This document shows positions 7,288 through 15,998 of a stretch of 64,000 bases of DNA, piece by piece. Source of the stretch: Leifsonia soli. Its GTDB lineage: Bacteria; Actinomycetota; Actinomycetes; Actinomycetales; Microbacteriaceae. A model generated the notes under the pieces. That model was given only the letters and a program-made list of their open reading frames with translations, was not told the origin of the DNA and searched no databases. The stretch lies in contig NZ_JACCBJ010000001.1 of NCBI RefSeq assembly GCF_013408745.1, positions 1,364,001 through 1,428,000 of the forward strand, given 5' to 3'. The number at the start of each line of letters is the position of its first letter. The stretch's first letter is position 1. Made by a program: the position numbers and the translations under genes.

Positions 7288-9516
7288 TCAGGCCGCTGCC
7301 GCCTCCTGCTTCCGCACCGCGGGAACGGCGGTCACGAGCACCCCGAACATCCCGATCGCCAGAGCGATGACCACGCCGATGTTGCTCGCGCCGATCCCCG
7401 CGTTCGGGTCGACGCCCACCAGCCGGAACAGGTAGCCCTCCCACGCCAGCCACGGCAGCGGCGAGCTGACGGTGCCGAGCCCGACGGCCGTCGCTCCTGC
7501 CAGCAGGGCGAGGTTGGTCCACCGCCAGTCCGGGTAGACGCCCCCGCGGGTGAGCAGCGACGCCTGGTGGAAGCGCCGGGTGCGCAGCATCATCTCGCCG
7601 GAGAACACGCCCACCCACGCCGCGACCGGAACCGAGAGAGCGGTGGGGACCCCGCGGATGACCGTGGAGAGGTCGGTCACCGTCGCGGCCAGGGCGACGC
7701 CGACCGCGGCGATGGCGGCTCCCGCGATCAGCGTGCTCCAGCGACGCCCGAGCTTCACACCGGAGGCATCGAGGGTGAAGCCCGCGGAGTAGACCGTCAG
7801 CACCAGAGCGGACACCAGCGACAGGCCCACCGCGAGCAGCAGCGGCGCGGGATACCACGCGGGCAGTCCGAGCTGCACGAGGCCCCGGACCGGATCGCGC
7901 GCGAGCTCGGGCCCGAGACCCGGGTTGGATGCGGCCAGCAGCCCGCCGTACGACACCAGCAGGAGCGGAGGCACCCCGGCCCCGAACGTCGCCCACAGCA
8001 TCGCCGCACCCCCGGACGAGAGCGGGCGCTGGTAGCGCGCGACCTCGGCGCCGCTCATCGCCCATGCCAGTCCGACATAGCTGAACACGAGGACGGCGCC
8101 CGTGACGACGTGCGTCCACAGCGCGTCGGGCACGGCGAGCGCGCGGGACACATCCACATGTCGCCATGTCGCGGCCACCATCAGGGCGATGAGCGCGGCG
8201 GAGGCGATGGTCAGCACCAGCTGCACCCGCGCGACGAGCGCATAGCCGACGTAGGCGATCGCCACCGCGACCAGGATGGTCACGGCGAGCGCCGCGGACG
8301 TCGCGAGGACCGCGTTCCCCGGCCAGTTCTCCGAGACGGTCAGGGCGCCGGCGGCCGATCCCGCGAGCCAGAGCAGCACGGACCCCCAGAACAGCTTGAC
8401 GATCAGCGCCAGAAAGGTCGGGACGATGTTCCCGACGAGCCCGAACGACGCCCGCGACACGACGAGGGTGGGCTGGCCGCTCCACTTGCCGGCGAGGGTT
8501 CCGAGACCGAGCGGCAGGAAGGACAGCGCGACGCCGACGAGGGTGGCGACGAGCAGCTGCCGCAGGCTCAGTCCGAGCACGAAGAGCGTCGCGCCGACCC
8601 CGACGCTGATCAGAGAGGAGGTGGCGGCGAACCAGAGCCAGAACATCCGGGATGCGCGTCCGACTCGGAGATCCACGGGAGTGGGTTCGAGGTCGGCGGA
8701 CTCGGGGGCGAAGAGCCCGCGGATCCGACCCGGGGAGGCGGCGGACGCGGCTGCGGGGGCGGCCACGGCGGCCACATCGCCGGTGGCGGCAGGGGATGCC
8801 GTGACGGCGACGGGTGTCACGGTCGGGGCGCCCTCGTCGTCACGCGCGCCGCCGGCGGCAGATGTCTCTGGCGCGATCGGCGCCGCGGCGGCGGCAGGCG
8901 TCACGAGCGGGACAGCCGGGACGACCGGAACCGGTTCCGAGTCGCGCGGAGCCAGCTCCTCCGGCACGAGTCCGAGCGGCTCGGCGCGGACGAGCGGCGG
9001 ATAGGCCGGCGGGGCGACGGCCGGCTCCGGCTCGCGGTCCGGCGCCGGCTCCGGACCGCGCTCCGGCGACGGCGCAGAGGCATGGCGGCCCGGCCGGTGC
9101 AGCTCGTCCGTGGCTTCCGGCTCCCGTTCCGCCGCCGGCAGCGCGTGAGCGCCCGTGTGCGGCGCCGGCTCCCGCTCGCTGCGCTGGATCGGGATGGCCG
9201 CCGTCGCCACCCACGGGCTGAAGGTCGGCTGGGGCCCGGTCGGCTCCCGGCGGACCGGGAGATCGTCGAAGCTGATGGCCTGCGTCGGCGGGCCGCTCCC
9301 CTCGTCCGCGTCGTCATCCGTGTCGCCGTGCGCGTCGTCATCCGCGTCGCCGTCTGCCCCGTCGGCCGGGTCGTCGCCGCCTGCCGCCTCCTCCTGCTCC
9401 ACGCGCGGCGCCTCGGAACGGATGATCGGGATGGCAGACGTGATGCGCGCGACCTCGTCCTCGAGCACGCTCGCCAGCTCGTCGTCGCTGTGCCGATCGG
9501 CCGCTCCCCGGTCCAT
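7288..9516 (-). CDS. NCS1/purine-cytosine permease-like membrane protein with long acidic N-terminal extension
   Basis: A 742-residue protein in two parts. Residues 1 to about 285 are soluble, low-complexity and rich in Pro, Ala, Glu and Asp; they include a DDDAHGDTDDDADEG block and repeated REPEP-like stretches, so are probably disordered and cytoplasmic. From about residue 288 (MFWLWFAATSSLISVGVGA) there are roughly 12 hydrophobic helices resembling cytosine/purine permeases, including GQPTLVVSRASFGLVGN, the family's signature helix region. Family members are normally 430-500 residues, so the extension is the oddity. Substrate cannot be predicted. The ATG is preceded by TAGTCT at 6 nt, suggesting a leaderless mRNA divergent from thyA. 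Confidence 0.85.
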   Translation of the reverse strand: MDRGAADRHSDDELASVLEDEVARITSAIPIIRSEAPRVEQEEAAGGDDPADGADGDADDDAHGDTDDDADEGSGPPTQAISFDDLPVRREPTGPQPTFSPWVATAAIPIQRSEREPAPHTGAHALPAAEREPEATDELHRPGRHASAPSPERGPEPAPDREPEPAVAPPAYPPLVRAEPLGLVPEELAPRDSEPVPVVPAVPLVTPAAAAAPIAPETSAAGGARDDEGAPTVTPVAVTASPAATGDVAAVAAPAAASAASPGRIRGLFAPESADLEPTPVDLRVGRASRMFWLWFAATSSLISVGVGATLFVLGLSLRQLLVATLVGVALSFLPLGLGTLAGKWSGQPTLVVSRASFGLVGNIVPTFLALIVKLFWGSVLLWLAGSAAGALTVSENWPGNAVLATSAALAVTILVAVAIAYVGYALVARVQLVLTIASAALIALMVAATWRHVDVSRALAVPDALWTHVVTGAVLVFSYVGLAWAMSGAEVARYQRPLSSGGAAMLWATFGAGVPPLLLVSYGGLLAASNPGLGPELARDPVRGLVQLGLPAWYPAPLLLAVGLSLVSALVLTVYSAGFTLDASGVKLGRRWSTLIAGAAIAAVGVALAATVTDLSTVIRGVPTALSVPVAAWVGVFSGEMMLRTRRFHQASLLTRGGVYPDWRWTNLALLAGATAVGLGTVSSPLPWLAWEGYLFRLVGVDPNAGIGASNIGVVIALAIGMFGVLVTAVPAVRKQEAAAA
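9308..9355 (-). repeat. Two tandem 24-bp repeats coding Asp-rich stretch
   Basis: Two head-to-tail 24-bp units (9308-9331 and 9332-9355) match at 21 of 24 positions. They lie inside the N-terminal extension of the permease and encode a repeated DDDA(H/D) acidic segment. In-frame repeat expansion could alter its length. Confidence 0.7.
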
Positions 9517-9522
9517 GGCCCC

Positions 9523-9528
9523 AGACTA
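9523..9528 (-). promoter_or_regulatory. -10 box of the permease gene (leaderless)
   Basis: TAGTCT on the minus strand, 6 nt before the ATG at 9516; no Shine-Dalgarno sequence. Confidence 0.4.
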
Positions 9529-9575
9529 CGACGCGCCGTCACCCAGCAGCAGAGCCTCCGTCCCGAGCGCGCCAC

Positions 9576-9650
9576 CCCCACCGTCGAGTCCGCACAGATT
9601 GCACGTTTCCCGGCGAGAAGCGGTAAGTCTCTGCGGACTCGGCGGTGGGG
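9576..9650. repeat. 75-bp imperfect palindrome (element A) between divergent genes
   Basis: The outer arms, 9576-9594 and 9632-9650, pair at 18 of 19 positions (CCCCACCGTCGAGTCCGCA against its complement, one mismatch). Weaker pairing continues inward. It sits between the divergent -10 boxes of the permease and thyA, so it is unlikely to be a terminator. Its edges are CCCCCACCG on the left and CGGTGGGG on the right, shared in part with other palindromes in this window. Confidence 0.75.
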
Positions 9651-9657
9651 AGGGAAG

Positions 9658-9663
9658 TAGCAT
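9658..9663 (+). promoter_or_regulatory. -10 box of thyA (leaderless)
   Basis: TAGCAT, 6 nt before the GTG start at 9670. It begins 7 bp beyond palindrome A. Confidence 0.45.
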
Positions 9664-9669
9664 CGGGGT

Positions 9670-10476
9670 GTGAGCCAGATTGCGACCCCGTACGAGGACC
9701 TCCTGCGCGACGTGCTGACGAACGGCACCCACAAATCCGATCGGACGGGGACGGGGACGCGCAGCGTCTTCGGCCGGCAGCTGCGGTTCGACCTCGCCGA
9801 CGGCTTCCCGCTGATCACCACGAAGCGCGTCCACTTCAAGTCGATCGCGTACGAGCTGCTGTGGTTCCTGCGCGGCGAGAGCAACGTCGCCTGGCTGCGC
9901 GAGAACGGCGTCACCATCTGGGACGAGTGGGCGGACGCCGACGGCGAGCTCGGCCCGGTCTACGGGGTCCAGTGGCGGTCCTGGCCGGCGCCGGACGGCC
10001 GGCACATCGACCAGATCCAGCAGGTCATCGACACCCTCCGCAGCGACCCCGACTCGCGCCGCATCATCGTCTCCGCGTGGAACGTCGCCGACATCCCGAA
10101 CATGGCGCTCGCTCCCTGCCACGCGTTCTTCCAGTTCTACGTCGCCGACGGCAAGCTCTCCTGCCAGCTGTACCAGCGCAGCGCGGACATGTTCCTCGGC
10201 GTCCCGTTCAACATCGCCTCCTACGCGCTGCTGACCCTCATGGTCGCCCAGCAGGTGGGCCTCGAGCCCGGAGAGTTCGTCTGGACCGGCGGCGACGTCC
10301 ACATCTACGACAACCACATCGAGCAGGTGACCGAGCAGCTCACGCGCGACCCCTATCCCGCGCCGACGCTGCGCTTCGCACGCAAGCCGGACAGCATCTT
10401 CGACTACCGCTTCGAGGACTTCGTGGTCGAGGACTACCAGCACCACCCGGCGATCCGGGCCGCCGTCGCCGTATGA
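9670..10476 (+). CDS. thyA: Thymidylate synthase (ThyA)
   Basis: A 268-residue enzyme that methylates dUMP to dTMP using methylenetetrahydrofolate, releasing dihydrofolate. The sequence has [11 protein letters not shown] (phosphate-binding Arg region), the catalytic Cys150 in [32 protein letters not shown], and the C-terminal [10 protein letters not shown]. Length equals the E. coli enzyme (264). The start is GTG with a -10 box at leaderless spacing. The stop overlaps the start of folA (ATGA), coupling synthesis to the enzyme that recycles its dihydrofolate product. Confidence 0.98.
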   Translation: MSQIATPYEDLLRDVLTNGTHKSDRTGTGTRSVFGRQLRFDLADGFPLITTKRVHFKSIAYELLWFLRGESNVAWLRENGVTIWDEWADADGELGPVYGVQWRSWPAPDGRHIDQIQQVIDTLRSDPDSRRIIVSAWNVADIPNMALAPCHAFFQFYVADGKLSCQLYQRSADMFLGVPFNIASYALLTLMVAQQVGLEPGEFVWTGGDVHIYDNHIEQVTEQLTRDPYPAPTLRFARKPDSIFDYRFEDFVVEDYQHHPAIRAAVAV

Positions 10477-10955
10477 CGATCGCACTGATCTGGGCGCAGG
10501 CCCATGACCGGGTGATCGGCGCGGGCGGCGTGATGCCCTGGCACCTCACCGAGGACCTCCGCCACTTCCGCGCCCTCACCGGCGACGATCCGGTGGTGAT
10601 GGGGCGCCGCACCTGGGAGTCGCTTCCCGAGCGCTACCGGCCGCTCCCCGGCCGCGACAACATCGTGGTGACGCGCCGGAGCGACTGGGCGGCGCCCGGC
10701 GCGATCGTGACGCACTCGGTGGAGGAGGCCCTCGCTTCGGCGGCGGACTCCCCCACCGTCTGGGTGATCGGCGGCGCCGAGCTGTACCGGCAGACGCTGC
10801 CGACGGCCGACCGGTTGGAGGTCACCGAGATCGACCTCGACATCGCGGGCGACACCCGTGCTCCGGAGCCGGGCGACGGCTGGGACATCGACGCGGGCGA
10901 CTGGCTCACCGGCTCGAACGGGATGCGCTACCGCTTCGTCAGCTACACGCGCTGA
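10473..10955 (+). CDS. folA: Dihydrofolate reductase
   Basis: A 160-residue enzyme reducing dihydrofolate to tetrahydrofolate with NADPH. It shows [30 protein letters not shown] with the family's PW and acidic residue, [12 protein letters not shown], the NADPH-binding VIGGAELY, and the C-terminal YRFVSYTR. It overlaps thyA by four bases. It is followed after only 3 bp by the stop of a convergent DUF1345 gene, leaving no room for a separate terminator. Confidence 0.97.
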   Translation: MTIALIWAQAHDRVIGAGGVMPWHLTEDLRHFRALTGDDPVVMGRRTWESLPERYRPLPGRDNIVVTRRSDWAAPGAIVTHSVEEALASAADSPTVWVIGGAELYRQTLPTADRLEVTEIDLDIAGDTRAPEPGDGWDIDAGDWLTGSNGMRYRFVSYTR

Positions 10956-10958
10956 CGA

Positions 10959-11603
10959 TCAGGTCAGCCCGGCGACCAGGTTGACCGTCGCGGCGACGAT
11001 GACCGTCCCGAACACGTACGAGAGCAGCGTGTGCCGCAGCACCGTCGCACGGATGAACGCGTTCTGGATGTTCGTGTCCGACACCTGGAACGTCATCCCG
11101 AGCGTGAATGCCAGGTACGCGAAGTCGCTGTACCGCGGGGGTTCCTCCTGGTTGAAGTCGATGCCGCCGCCCGTCCGGTAGTAGATGCGGGCGTAGCGGA
11201 GCGTGTACACGGTGTGCACGAGCGTCCAGGAGAGGGCGACGCTCACGATCGCCAGCAGCGCCACGCCGAGCTGCGCTCCGCCCTTGAGAGATTTCGCATC
11301 GACCAGGATGAAGACGACGGCCACCACGCTCGCCACCGACGCGAGGATCAGCAGCAGGTCGGTGGTGCGCCGGCCCGGATCCTCCAGCGTGGCGTGGTCC
11401 TTCGTGGTGTCGGCGTCGAGCCGCCAGACGGACAGCCAGACCCAGGCGATGTAGACGATGCAGGCGGCCGCCCACCCCGCGATGGCCGCGTAATGCCAGG
11501 CGTTCAGCAGCCCGACGACCACGGCGACCACCACTCCGGAGCCGATGGCGGTCGTCATCTTCGCGCGGGTCCGGCCGCGGCCCTTCTGCAGATCGTCGGT
11601 CAC
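10959..11603 (-). CDS. DUF1345 membrane protein
   Basis: A 214-residue integral membrane protein with two N-terminal helices (about 17-62), two central helices (about 85-135) and one near the C-terminus. The family signature is the conserved SDFAYLAFTLGMTFQVSDT loop-helix, preceded by the Tyr/Arg-rich VYTLRYARIYY. The start is GTG with a CCGGAG ribosome site. No function is known for the family and the neighbours give no hint; it is tail-to-tail with folA and divergent from an aminotransferase gene. Confidence 0.88.
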   Translation of the reverse strand: MTDDLQKGRGRTRAKMTTAIGSGVVVAVVVGLLNAWHYAAIAGWAAACIVYIAWVWLSVWRLDADTTKDHATLEDPGRRTTDLLLILASVASVVAVVFILVDAKSLKGGAQLGVALLAIVSVALSWTLVHTVYTLRYARIYYRTGGGIDFNQEEPPRYSDFAYLAFTLGMTFQVSDTNIQNAFIRATVLRHTLLSYVFGTVIVAATVNLVAGLT

Positions 11604-11653
11604 ACTCCGGATGTTCGCACACGCCGGCTGGGCGCGCCGTGAAGCAGCGCCGG

Positions 11654-11659
11654 TACGAT
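11654..11659 (+). promoter_or_regulatory. -10 box of the aminotransferase gene (leaderless)
   Basis: TACGAT, 7 nt before the GTG start at 11667; no ribosome site. Confidence 0.45.
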
Positions 11660-11666
11660 CGATGAC

Positions 11667-12980
11667 GTGACGTCAGCAGCCCACTCCGCCTCCGCCCTCC
11701 GGCCCTCTCCCCTGGCCGACCTCGACACCGCCGCGCTCCGCGAGGCGCACTCCGCGTTCGCCCGCGCCTACGACGACCTGAAGGCCGCCGGCCTGAAGCT
11801 CGACCTCACGCGCGGCAAGCCGTCGGCCGAGCAGCTCGACCTCTCCGACGACCTGCTGCACCTGCCTGACGGGCGCTACCGGGATGCGGCGGGCACCGAC
11901 CTGCGCAACTACGGCGGACCGACGGGCCTGGCCGAGCTCCGGGCGATCTTCGCGGACGCACTCCGCGTGCCGGTCGGGCAGCTCCTGGCGCTCGGCAACT
12001 CCAGCCTGACCCTCATGCACGACACGATCGCGTTCGCGCTGCTGCACGGCGTGCCGGGCGGCGAGCTGCCGTGGAGCAGCCGCCCGATCAGCTTCCTCGC
12101 GCCCGTCCCCGGCTACGACCGGCACTTCACCATCGCCGAGCGGTTCGGCATCCGGCTCATCCCGGTGCCCTCCGACGACAACGGTCCCGACATCGAGGCG
12201 GTCGCGTCCCTGCTGGAGACGGATGACAGCATCCGCGGCATGTTCTGCGTCCCCGTCTACTCGAACCCGACCGGCGCCGTGTACTCGGAGGAGGTCGTGC
12301 GGGCGCTCGTGTCCCTGCCCGCGGCGGACGACTTCCGGCTGATCTGGGACAACGCCTACGCGGTCCACCACCTCTCCGACGAGCGGCCGGAGCCGATCGA
12401 TGTGCTCGCCCTCGCCGCCGAGGCCGGAAACCCGGACCGCCCGCTCGTGTTCGCCTCCACCTCCAAGGTGACCTACCCGGGCGCCGGCGTCGCGTTCTTC
12501 GGCGCCTCCCCGGCCAACGTCGAGTGGATGCTGCACAACCTCTCCGCGCAGAGCATCGGCCCCGACAAGCTCAACCAGCTGCGGCACGTCGAGCTGCTCC
12601 GCGACGCGGACGGCCTCGCCGCGCACATGGAGAAGCACCGCGCCATCCTCGAACCGAAGTTCGCGGCGGTCGATGCGGCGTTCCGCGAGCGGCTCGCGCC
12701 GTGGGGCGGGGGCACCTGGACGGCGCCGAGCGGGGGCTACTTCGTCAGCCTCGACGTGCTCGACGGCGCCGCGAAGCGTGCCGTGCAGCTGGCCAAGGAG
12801 GCAGGGATCGCGGTCACTCCGGCCGGGGCGACCTTCCCGTACGGCGACGACCCGCGCGACGCGAACATCCGCATCGCCCCGACCTTCCCTCCGCTCGACG
12901 AGCTGACGACCGCGCTCGACGGGCTCTGCACGGCGATCCTCCTCGCCGAGGCGGAGACCCTGCTGTCCGCGCGGGACTGA
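11667..12980 (+). CDS. PLP-dependent aminotransferase, Rv3722c-like (probable aspartate aminotransferase)
   Basis: A 437-residue class I/II fold aminotransferase. LDLTRGKPSAEQLDLSDDLL near residue 45 is typical of the actinobacterial group that includes M. tuberculosis Rv3722c, shown to be an aspartate aminotransferase. The PLP-binding Lys is Lys267 in FASTSKVTYPGAG; the cofactor-binding Asn/Asp region is VYSNPTG followed by LIWDNAYAVHHL. Earlier MocR-like annotation of this family does not apply, because there is no GntR helix-turn-helix. The start is GTG at leaderless distance from TACGAT. A GNAT gene follows after 5 bp, likely in the same transcript. Confidence 0.9.
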   Translation: MTSAAHSASALRPSPLADLDTAALREAHSAFARAYDDLKAAGLKLDLTRGKPSAEQLDLSDDLLHLPDGRYRDAAGTDLRNYGGPTGLAELRAIFADALRVPVGQLLALGNSSLTLMHDTIAFALLHGVPGGELPWSSRPISFLAPVPGYDRHFTIAERFGIRLIPVPSDDNGPDIEAVASLLETDDSIRGMFCVPVYSNPTGAVYSEEVVRALVSLPAADDFRLIWDNAYAVHHLSDERPEPIDVLALAAEAGNPDRPLVFASTSKVTYPGAGVAFFGASPANVEWMLHNLSAQSIGPDKLNQLRHVELLRDADGLAAHMEKHRAILEPKFAAVDAAFRERLAPWGGGTWTAPSGGYFVSLDVLDGAAKRAVQLAKEAGIAVTPAGATFPYGDDPRDANIRIAPTFPPLDELTTALDGLCTAILLAEAETLLSARD

Positions 12981-12985
12981 GCAGC

Positions 12986-13501
12986 ATGGCCGGCTGGACG
13001 GTCCGCGCCAGCACGGAGGACGACTGGCAGGCGTATCGCGCGCTGCGGTTCGAGATGCTCGAGGACGCGCCGATCGCGTTCCTGGAGACGCTCGATCACG
13101 CGCGGACGCATCCGGATGAGCACTGGCGCCGGCGCGCGGCGAACACGTCGTCCACGAGCCGGCTGTTCGCCGCGGTGGCGGACGACGGTCGCTGGCTGGG
13201 CAGCATGGGCGGCTACCAGTCCGCGCCGACGCGCGAGCCGTACCTGGTCGGCGTCTACGTGACCCCGGACTGGCGCGGGCACGAGCACGGCATCACCGAC
13301 GCTCTGCTGGATGCGGTGATCGACTGGGCACGCGGCCGCGGCGACCGCCTTCTGCTGGAGGTGCACGAGGACAACGAGCCCGCCATCCGCTCGTATCTGC
13401 GCCGCGGCTTCACGTTCACCGGCCGCACGCAGCCCTACCCGCTCGACCGCACGGCCGACGAGCGCGAGATGCAGCTCCCCCTCCTCCCCCGATCCCTCTG
13501 A
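12986..13501 (+). CDS. GNAT family N-acetyltransferase
   Basis: A 171-residue acetyltransferase fold. The acetyl-CoA binding segment is VGVYVTPDWRGHEHGITDALLDAVIDWARG (a variant of the R/QxxGxG/A loop), followed by LLLEVHEDNEPAIRSYLRRGF, the usual motif-B strand and helix. The N-terminal RASTEDDWQAYRALRFEMLED is typical. Substrate unknown. It starts 5 bp after the aminotransferase stop and ends just before a 54-bp palindrome facing the convergent dhaM gene. Confidence 0.88.
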   Translation: MAGWTVRASTEDDWQAYRALRFEMLEDAPIAFLETLDHARTHPDEHWRRRAANTSSTSRLFAAVADDGRWLGSMGGYQSAPTREPYLVGVYVTPDWRGHEHGITDALLDAVIDWARGRGDRLLLEVHEDNEPAIRSYLRRGFTFTGRTQPYPLDRTADEREMQLPLLPRSL

Positions 13502-13513
13502 CCCCCACCGCCC

Positions 13514-13567
13514 GCTCCTGAGTTTTTCGGGTTCTCCTACGGCGTGTCGGGCGAAAAACTCAGGAGC
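13514..13567. repeat. Perfect 16-bp inverted repeat (element B) between convergent genes
   Basis: GCTCCTGAGTTTTTCG (13514-13529) and its exact complement (13552-13567) flank a 22-nt loop. Neither strand has a U-run after the stem, so it is not a textbook terminator, though its place between convergent genes would allow that. The left edge is preceded by CCCCCACCG (13502-13510), the same nine bases that begin palindrome A. Confidence 0.85.
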
Positions 13568-13593
13568 TGACGGTGTGAGGGATGCGGGAGCGG

Positions 13594-14313
13594 TCAGACC
13601 TCGCCGAAGCCGGTGTCGACCAGGTCGGCGAGCGCGTCGACGGCAGCGCGGCCGTCCGGATCGTCGGAGGCGATGCGGGCCGTGGAGCCCGCGGTGAGCC
13701 CGAGCGACATGATGCCCAGGAGGCTCTTCGCGTCCTTGCCGTTCACGGTGACCTTCACCGGGAAGGTGTTCGCGAGCTTCACGAACTCCGCCGCCGGCCG
13801 GGCGTGGAGCCCCTCGGGGTTGCGGACGAGAACCTCGCGCTCATACGGACCGGCGGACGCGGGCTCTGCCGCCGGCTCTGCTGCCGCCTCTGCTGAGGCG
13901 GCCGTGCTGCCTTCCCGCCCCGCCCACGCATCGACGGCGCCCTCGGCCGCGGCCACGACCTCGTCCAGGCCGCCGCCGGACTCCGCGGCGACAGCCGCCG
14001 CGACACCGCCCTCGACGAACGGCACGTCCACCACGCGCACGCGGGACCGCTGCTCGTCGTCGAGCATGTCGAGCACGGTCTCCGCCGTGAGCAGCGCAGA
14101 GCCGAGATCGCTGATCACCACGACGCCGTCACCGCTGTCGGCCTCCGACACCGCGGACATCACCTTCGTGAAGCTGGTGCCGATGCCGTCGTCGTCGGTT
14201 CCGCCCGCGGCGACCAGCCGCACCGAACCGGCCATCTGACCGGCGAGCTGCACCATCCCCGCGGCGATCTGGGAACTGTGCGAGACGAAGACGACGCCGA
14301 CCTTCGCGGTCAT
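13594..14313 (-). CDS. dhaM: PTS-dependent dihydroxyacetone kinase phosphotransfer subunit DhaM fused to HPr
   Basis: A 239-residue fusion. Residues 1-130 are a mannose-family EIIA domain with the active His12 in FVSHSSQIAAG. After an Ala/Glu-rich linker (about 131-156), residues 157-239 form an HPr domain with His170 in NPEGLHARPAAEF and the regulatory-Ser region KSLLGIMSLG. It passes phosphate from PTS enzyme I, encoded elsewhere, to ADP bound on DhaL. E. coli DhaM also has an EI-like domain; that is absent here, as in many actinobacteria. The start overlaps the dhaL stop (ATGA). Confidence 0.94.
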   Translation of the reverse strand: MTAKVGVVFVSHSSQIAAGMVQLAGQMAGSVRLVAAGGTDDDGIGTSFTKVMSAVSEADSGDGVVVISDLGSALLTAETVLDMLDDEQRSRVRVVDVPFVEGGVAAAVAAESGGGLDEVVAAAEGAVDAWAGREGSTAASAEAAAEPAAEPASAGPYEREVLVRNPEGLHARPAAEFVKLANTFPVKVTVNGKDAKSLLGIMSLGLTAGSTARIASDDPDGRAAVDALADLVDTGFGEV

Positions 14314-14951
14314 CCGGCCGCCTCGGCGGTCTGCGCCGCAGCCCGCAGGAGCAGCGCGGTCGACTGGGCGCCCGGGTCGCGGTGCCCGGCCGACCGCTCG
14401 CCGAGGTAGCTCGCACGCCCCTTCCGGGCGACGAGCGGCTCGGTGGCCACCGCTCCCTTCTCGGCGGCCTCCGCCGCGGCCGCCAGGATGCCGGCGGCCG
14501 AGGCCCCGGACTCCTGGGCGGCCGCAGCGGCGTCGACCGCCGGCGTCCACGCGTCGATCATGGTCTTGTCGCCGGGTTCGGCCTTTCCGCGGGACACGAT
14601 GCCGTCGCGCGCGGCCGTCAGGGCCGCGACGAGCGACGCCTCGTCGATCGCGGCGGCGTCCCCGACGGGATCCGCCGCCTTGAGGAACGCCGTGCCGTAG
14701 AGCGGACCGGACGCACCTCCCACCGTCGAGATCAGGGTCATGGCGACCGATCGCAGTGCCGCGTTCGGCGTGGTGTCGTCCGGCAGCTTCTCCAGCGCGA
14801 TGACCGATGCGCGCAGCCCGCGGTCCATGTTCTCGCCGTGGTCGCCGTCGCCGATCTCCCGGTCGAGCGTGTTCAGCTCCTGCTTGTGCTCGCCGATGGA
14901 TTCCGCCGCGGCGGAGATCCACTGCCTCACCCAGTTCGTGTCCAGCGTCAT
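14310..14951 (-). CDS. dhaL: Dihydroxyacetone kinase ADP-binding subunit DhaL
   Basis: A 213-residue all-helical subunit that holds ADP as a bound cofactor and transfers phosphate to dihydroxyacetone on DhaK. The Mg-ADP ligands Asp30, Asp35 and Asp37 lie in LDREIGDGDHGENM, matching E. coli positions. GGASGPLYGTAF and PGDKTMIDAW are the other conserved segments. It lies 33 bp downstream of dhaK and overlaps dhaM by 4 nt. Confidence 0.96.
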   Translation of the reverse strand: MTLDTNWVRQWISAAAESIGEHKQELNTLDREIGDGDHGENMDRGLRASVIALEKLPDDTTPNAALRSVAMTLISTVGGASGPLYGTAFLKAADPVGDAAAIDEASLVAALTAARDGIVSRGKAEPGDKTMIDAWTPAVDAAAAAQESGASAAGILAAAAEAAEKGAVATEPLVARKGRASYLGERSAGHRDPGAQSTALLLRAAAQTAEAAG

Positions 14952-14984
14952 CGACGCGTCCTCCTCATTGTCGGTTCCGGCTTG

Positions 14985-15983
14985 CTACAGGCCCCAGCGG
15001 AGCGCCGCGGTGTGGACGGGCGCGTCCCACAGCTGCGTCAGCTCGTCGTCCAGCTTCAGGAGCGAGATGGATGCGCCCTGCATCTCGAGCGACGTCACGT
15101 AGTTGCCCACGAGCGAGCGGCTGAGCGTGATGCCGCGCTCGTCGAGCACTTCGGCCGCACGACGGAACAGGATGTACAGCTCCGACAGCGGTGTCCCGCC
15201 CATGCCGTTCACGAACAGCAGCACCTGCGAGCCGTCGAAGGAGAGGTCGGTGAGGATCGCATCCATCATCCGGTCGACCAGGCGATCGGCCGGCTCCAGC
15301 TTGATGCGCTCGCGCCCCGGCTCGCCGTGGATGCCGACGCCGAACTCGATCTCGTCCTCGGGGAGCACGAAACCGGGCTCGCCGGCGTGCGGCACCGTGC
15401 CGTCCGTCAGGGCGAGGCCGATCGAGCGGACGTTCGCGTTGACGCGCTCGGCGACGGCCGTGACCGCGTCGAGGTCGTCTCCGCGGTCGGCGGCCGCCCC
15501 GGCGATCTTCTCGACGAGGACGGTGCCCGCGACGCCGCGCCGGCCGGCGGTGTACAGGGAGTCCTGCACGGCGACGTCGTCGTTGGTCACCACGGAGCGG
15601 ACGGTGATGCCCTCCGCGGCCACCAGGTCGGCGGCCGTCTCGAAGTTGAGCACGTCGCCCGTGTAGTTCTTGACGATGTGGAGGACACCGGCGCCGCCGT
15701 CCGCGGCCTTGGTGGCCTCGACGATCGGCATGGGCGTCGGCGAGGTGAAGACCTCGCCGGGCACGGCCGCGTCCAGCATCCCCTTGCCCACGAAGCCGGC
15801 GTGGAGCGGCTCGTGGCCGCTGCCACCGCCGCTGACGAGACCGACTTTGCCCTGCACCGGGCCGTCGGCCCGGGAGACGAAGCGCGGATCCTGGGACACC
15901 TTCACGATGTCCGCGTGCGCTCGGCCGAAGCCCGCGAGGGACTCGGCCACGACGTCCGGGACGTCGTTGATGAGCTTCTTCAT
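14985..15983 (-). CDS. dhaK: Dihydroxyacetone kinase substrate-binding subunit DhaK
   Basis: A 332-residue subunit that binds dihydroxyacetone covalently as a hemiaminal. Family blocks are MKKLINDVPDVV at the start, GLVSGGGSGHEPLHAGFVG, and the substrate-binding His219 in FGVGIHGEPG. The start at 15983 is set by the AAGGAAAGG ribosome site and the conserved MKKLIN. It is first in dhaKLM. No DhaR/DhaS regulator is adjacent, but a 15-bp palindrome sits 15 nt upstream of the start. Product is dihydroxyacetone phosphate for glycolysis. Confidence 0.96.
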   Translation of the reverse strand: MKKLINDVPDVVAESLAGFGRAHADIVKVSQDPRFVSRADGPVQGKVGLVSGGGSGHEPLHAGFVGKGMLDAAVPGEVFTSPTPMPIVEATKAADGGAGVLHIVKNYTGDVLNFETAADLVAAEGITVRSVVTNDDVAVQDSLYTAGRRGVAGTVLVEKIAGAAADRGDDLDAVTAVAERVNANVRSIGLALTDGTVPHAGEPGFVLPEDEIEFGVGIHGEPGRERIKLEPADRLVDRMMDAILTDLSFDGSQVLLFVNGMGGTPLSELYILFRRAAEVLDERGITLSRSLVGNYVTSLEMQGASISLLKLDDELTQLWDAPVHTAALRWGL

Positions 15984-15998
15984 CGAAACCTTTCCTTC

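Noticed and set aside
6970..9660. 896-codon plus-strand frame rich in Arg, Gly and Glu
   Set aside because: Antisense to the permease gene, whose membrane helices and promoter are coherent.
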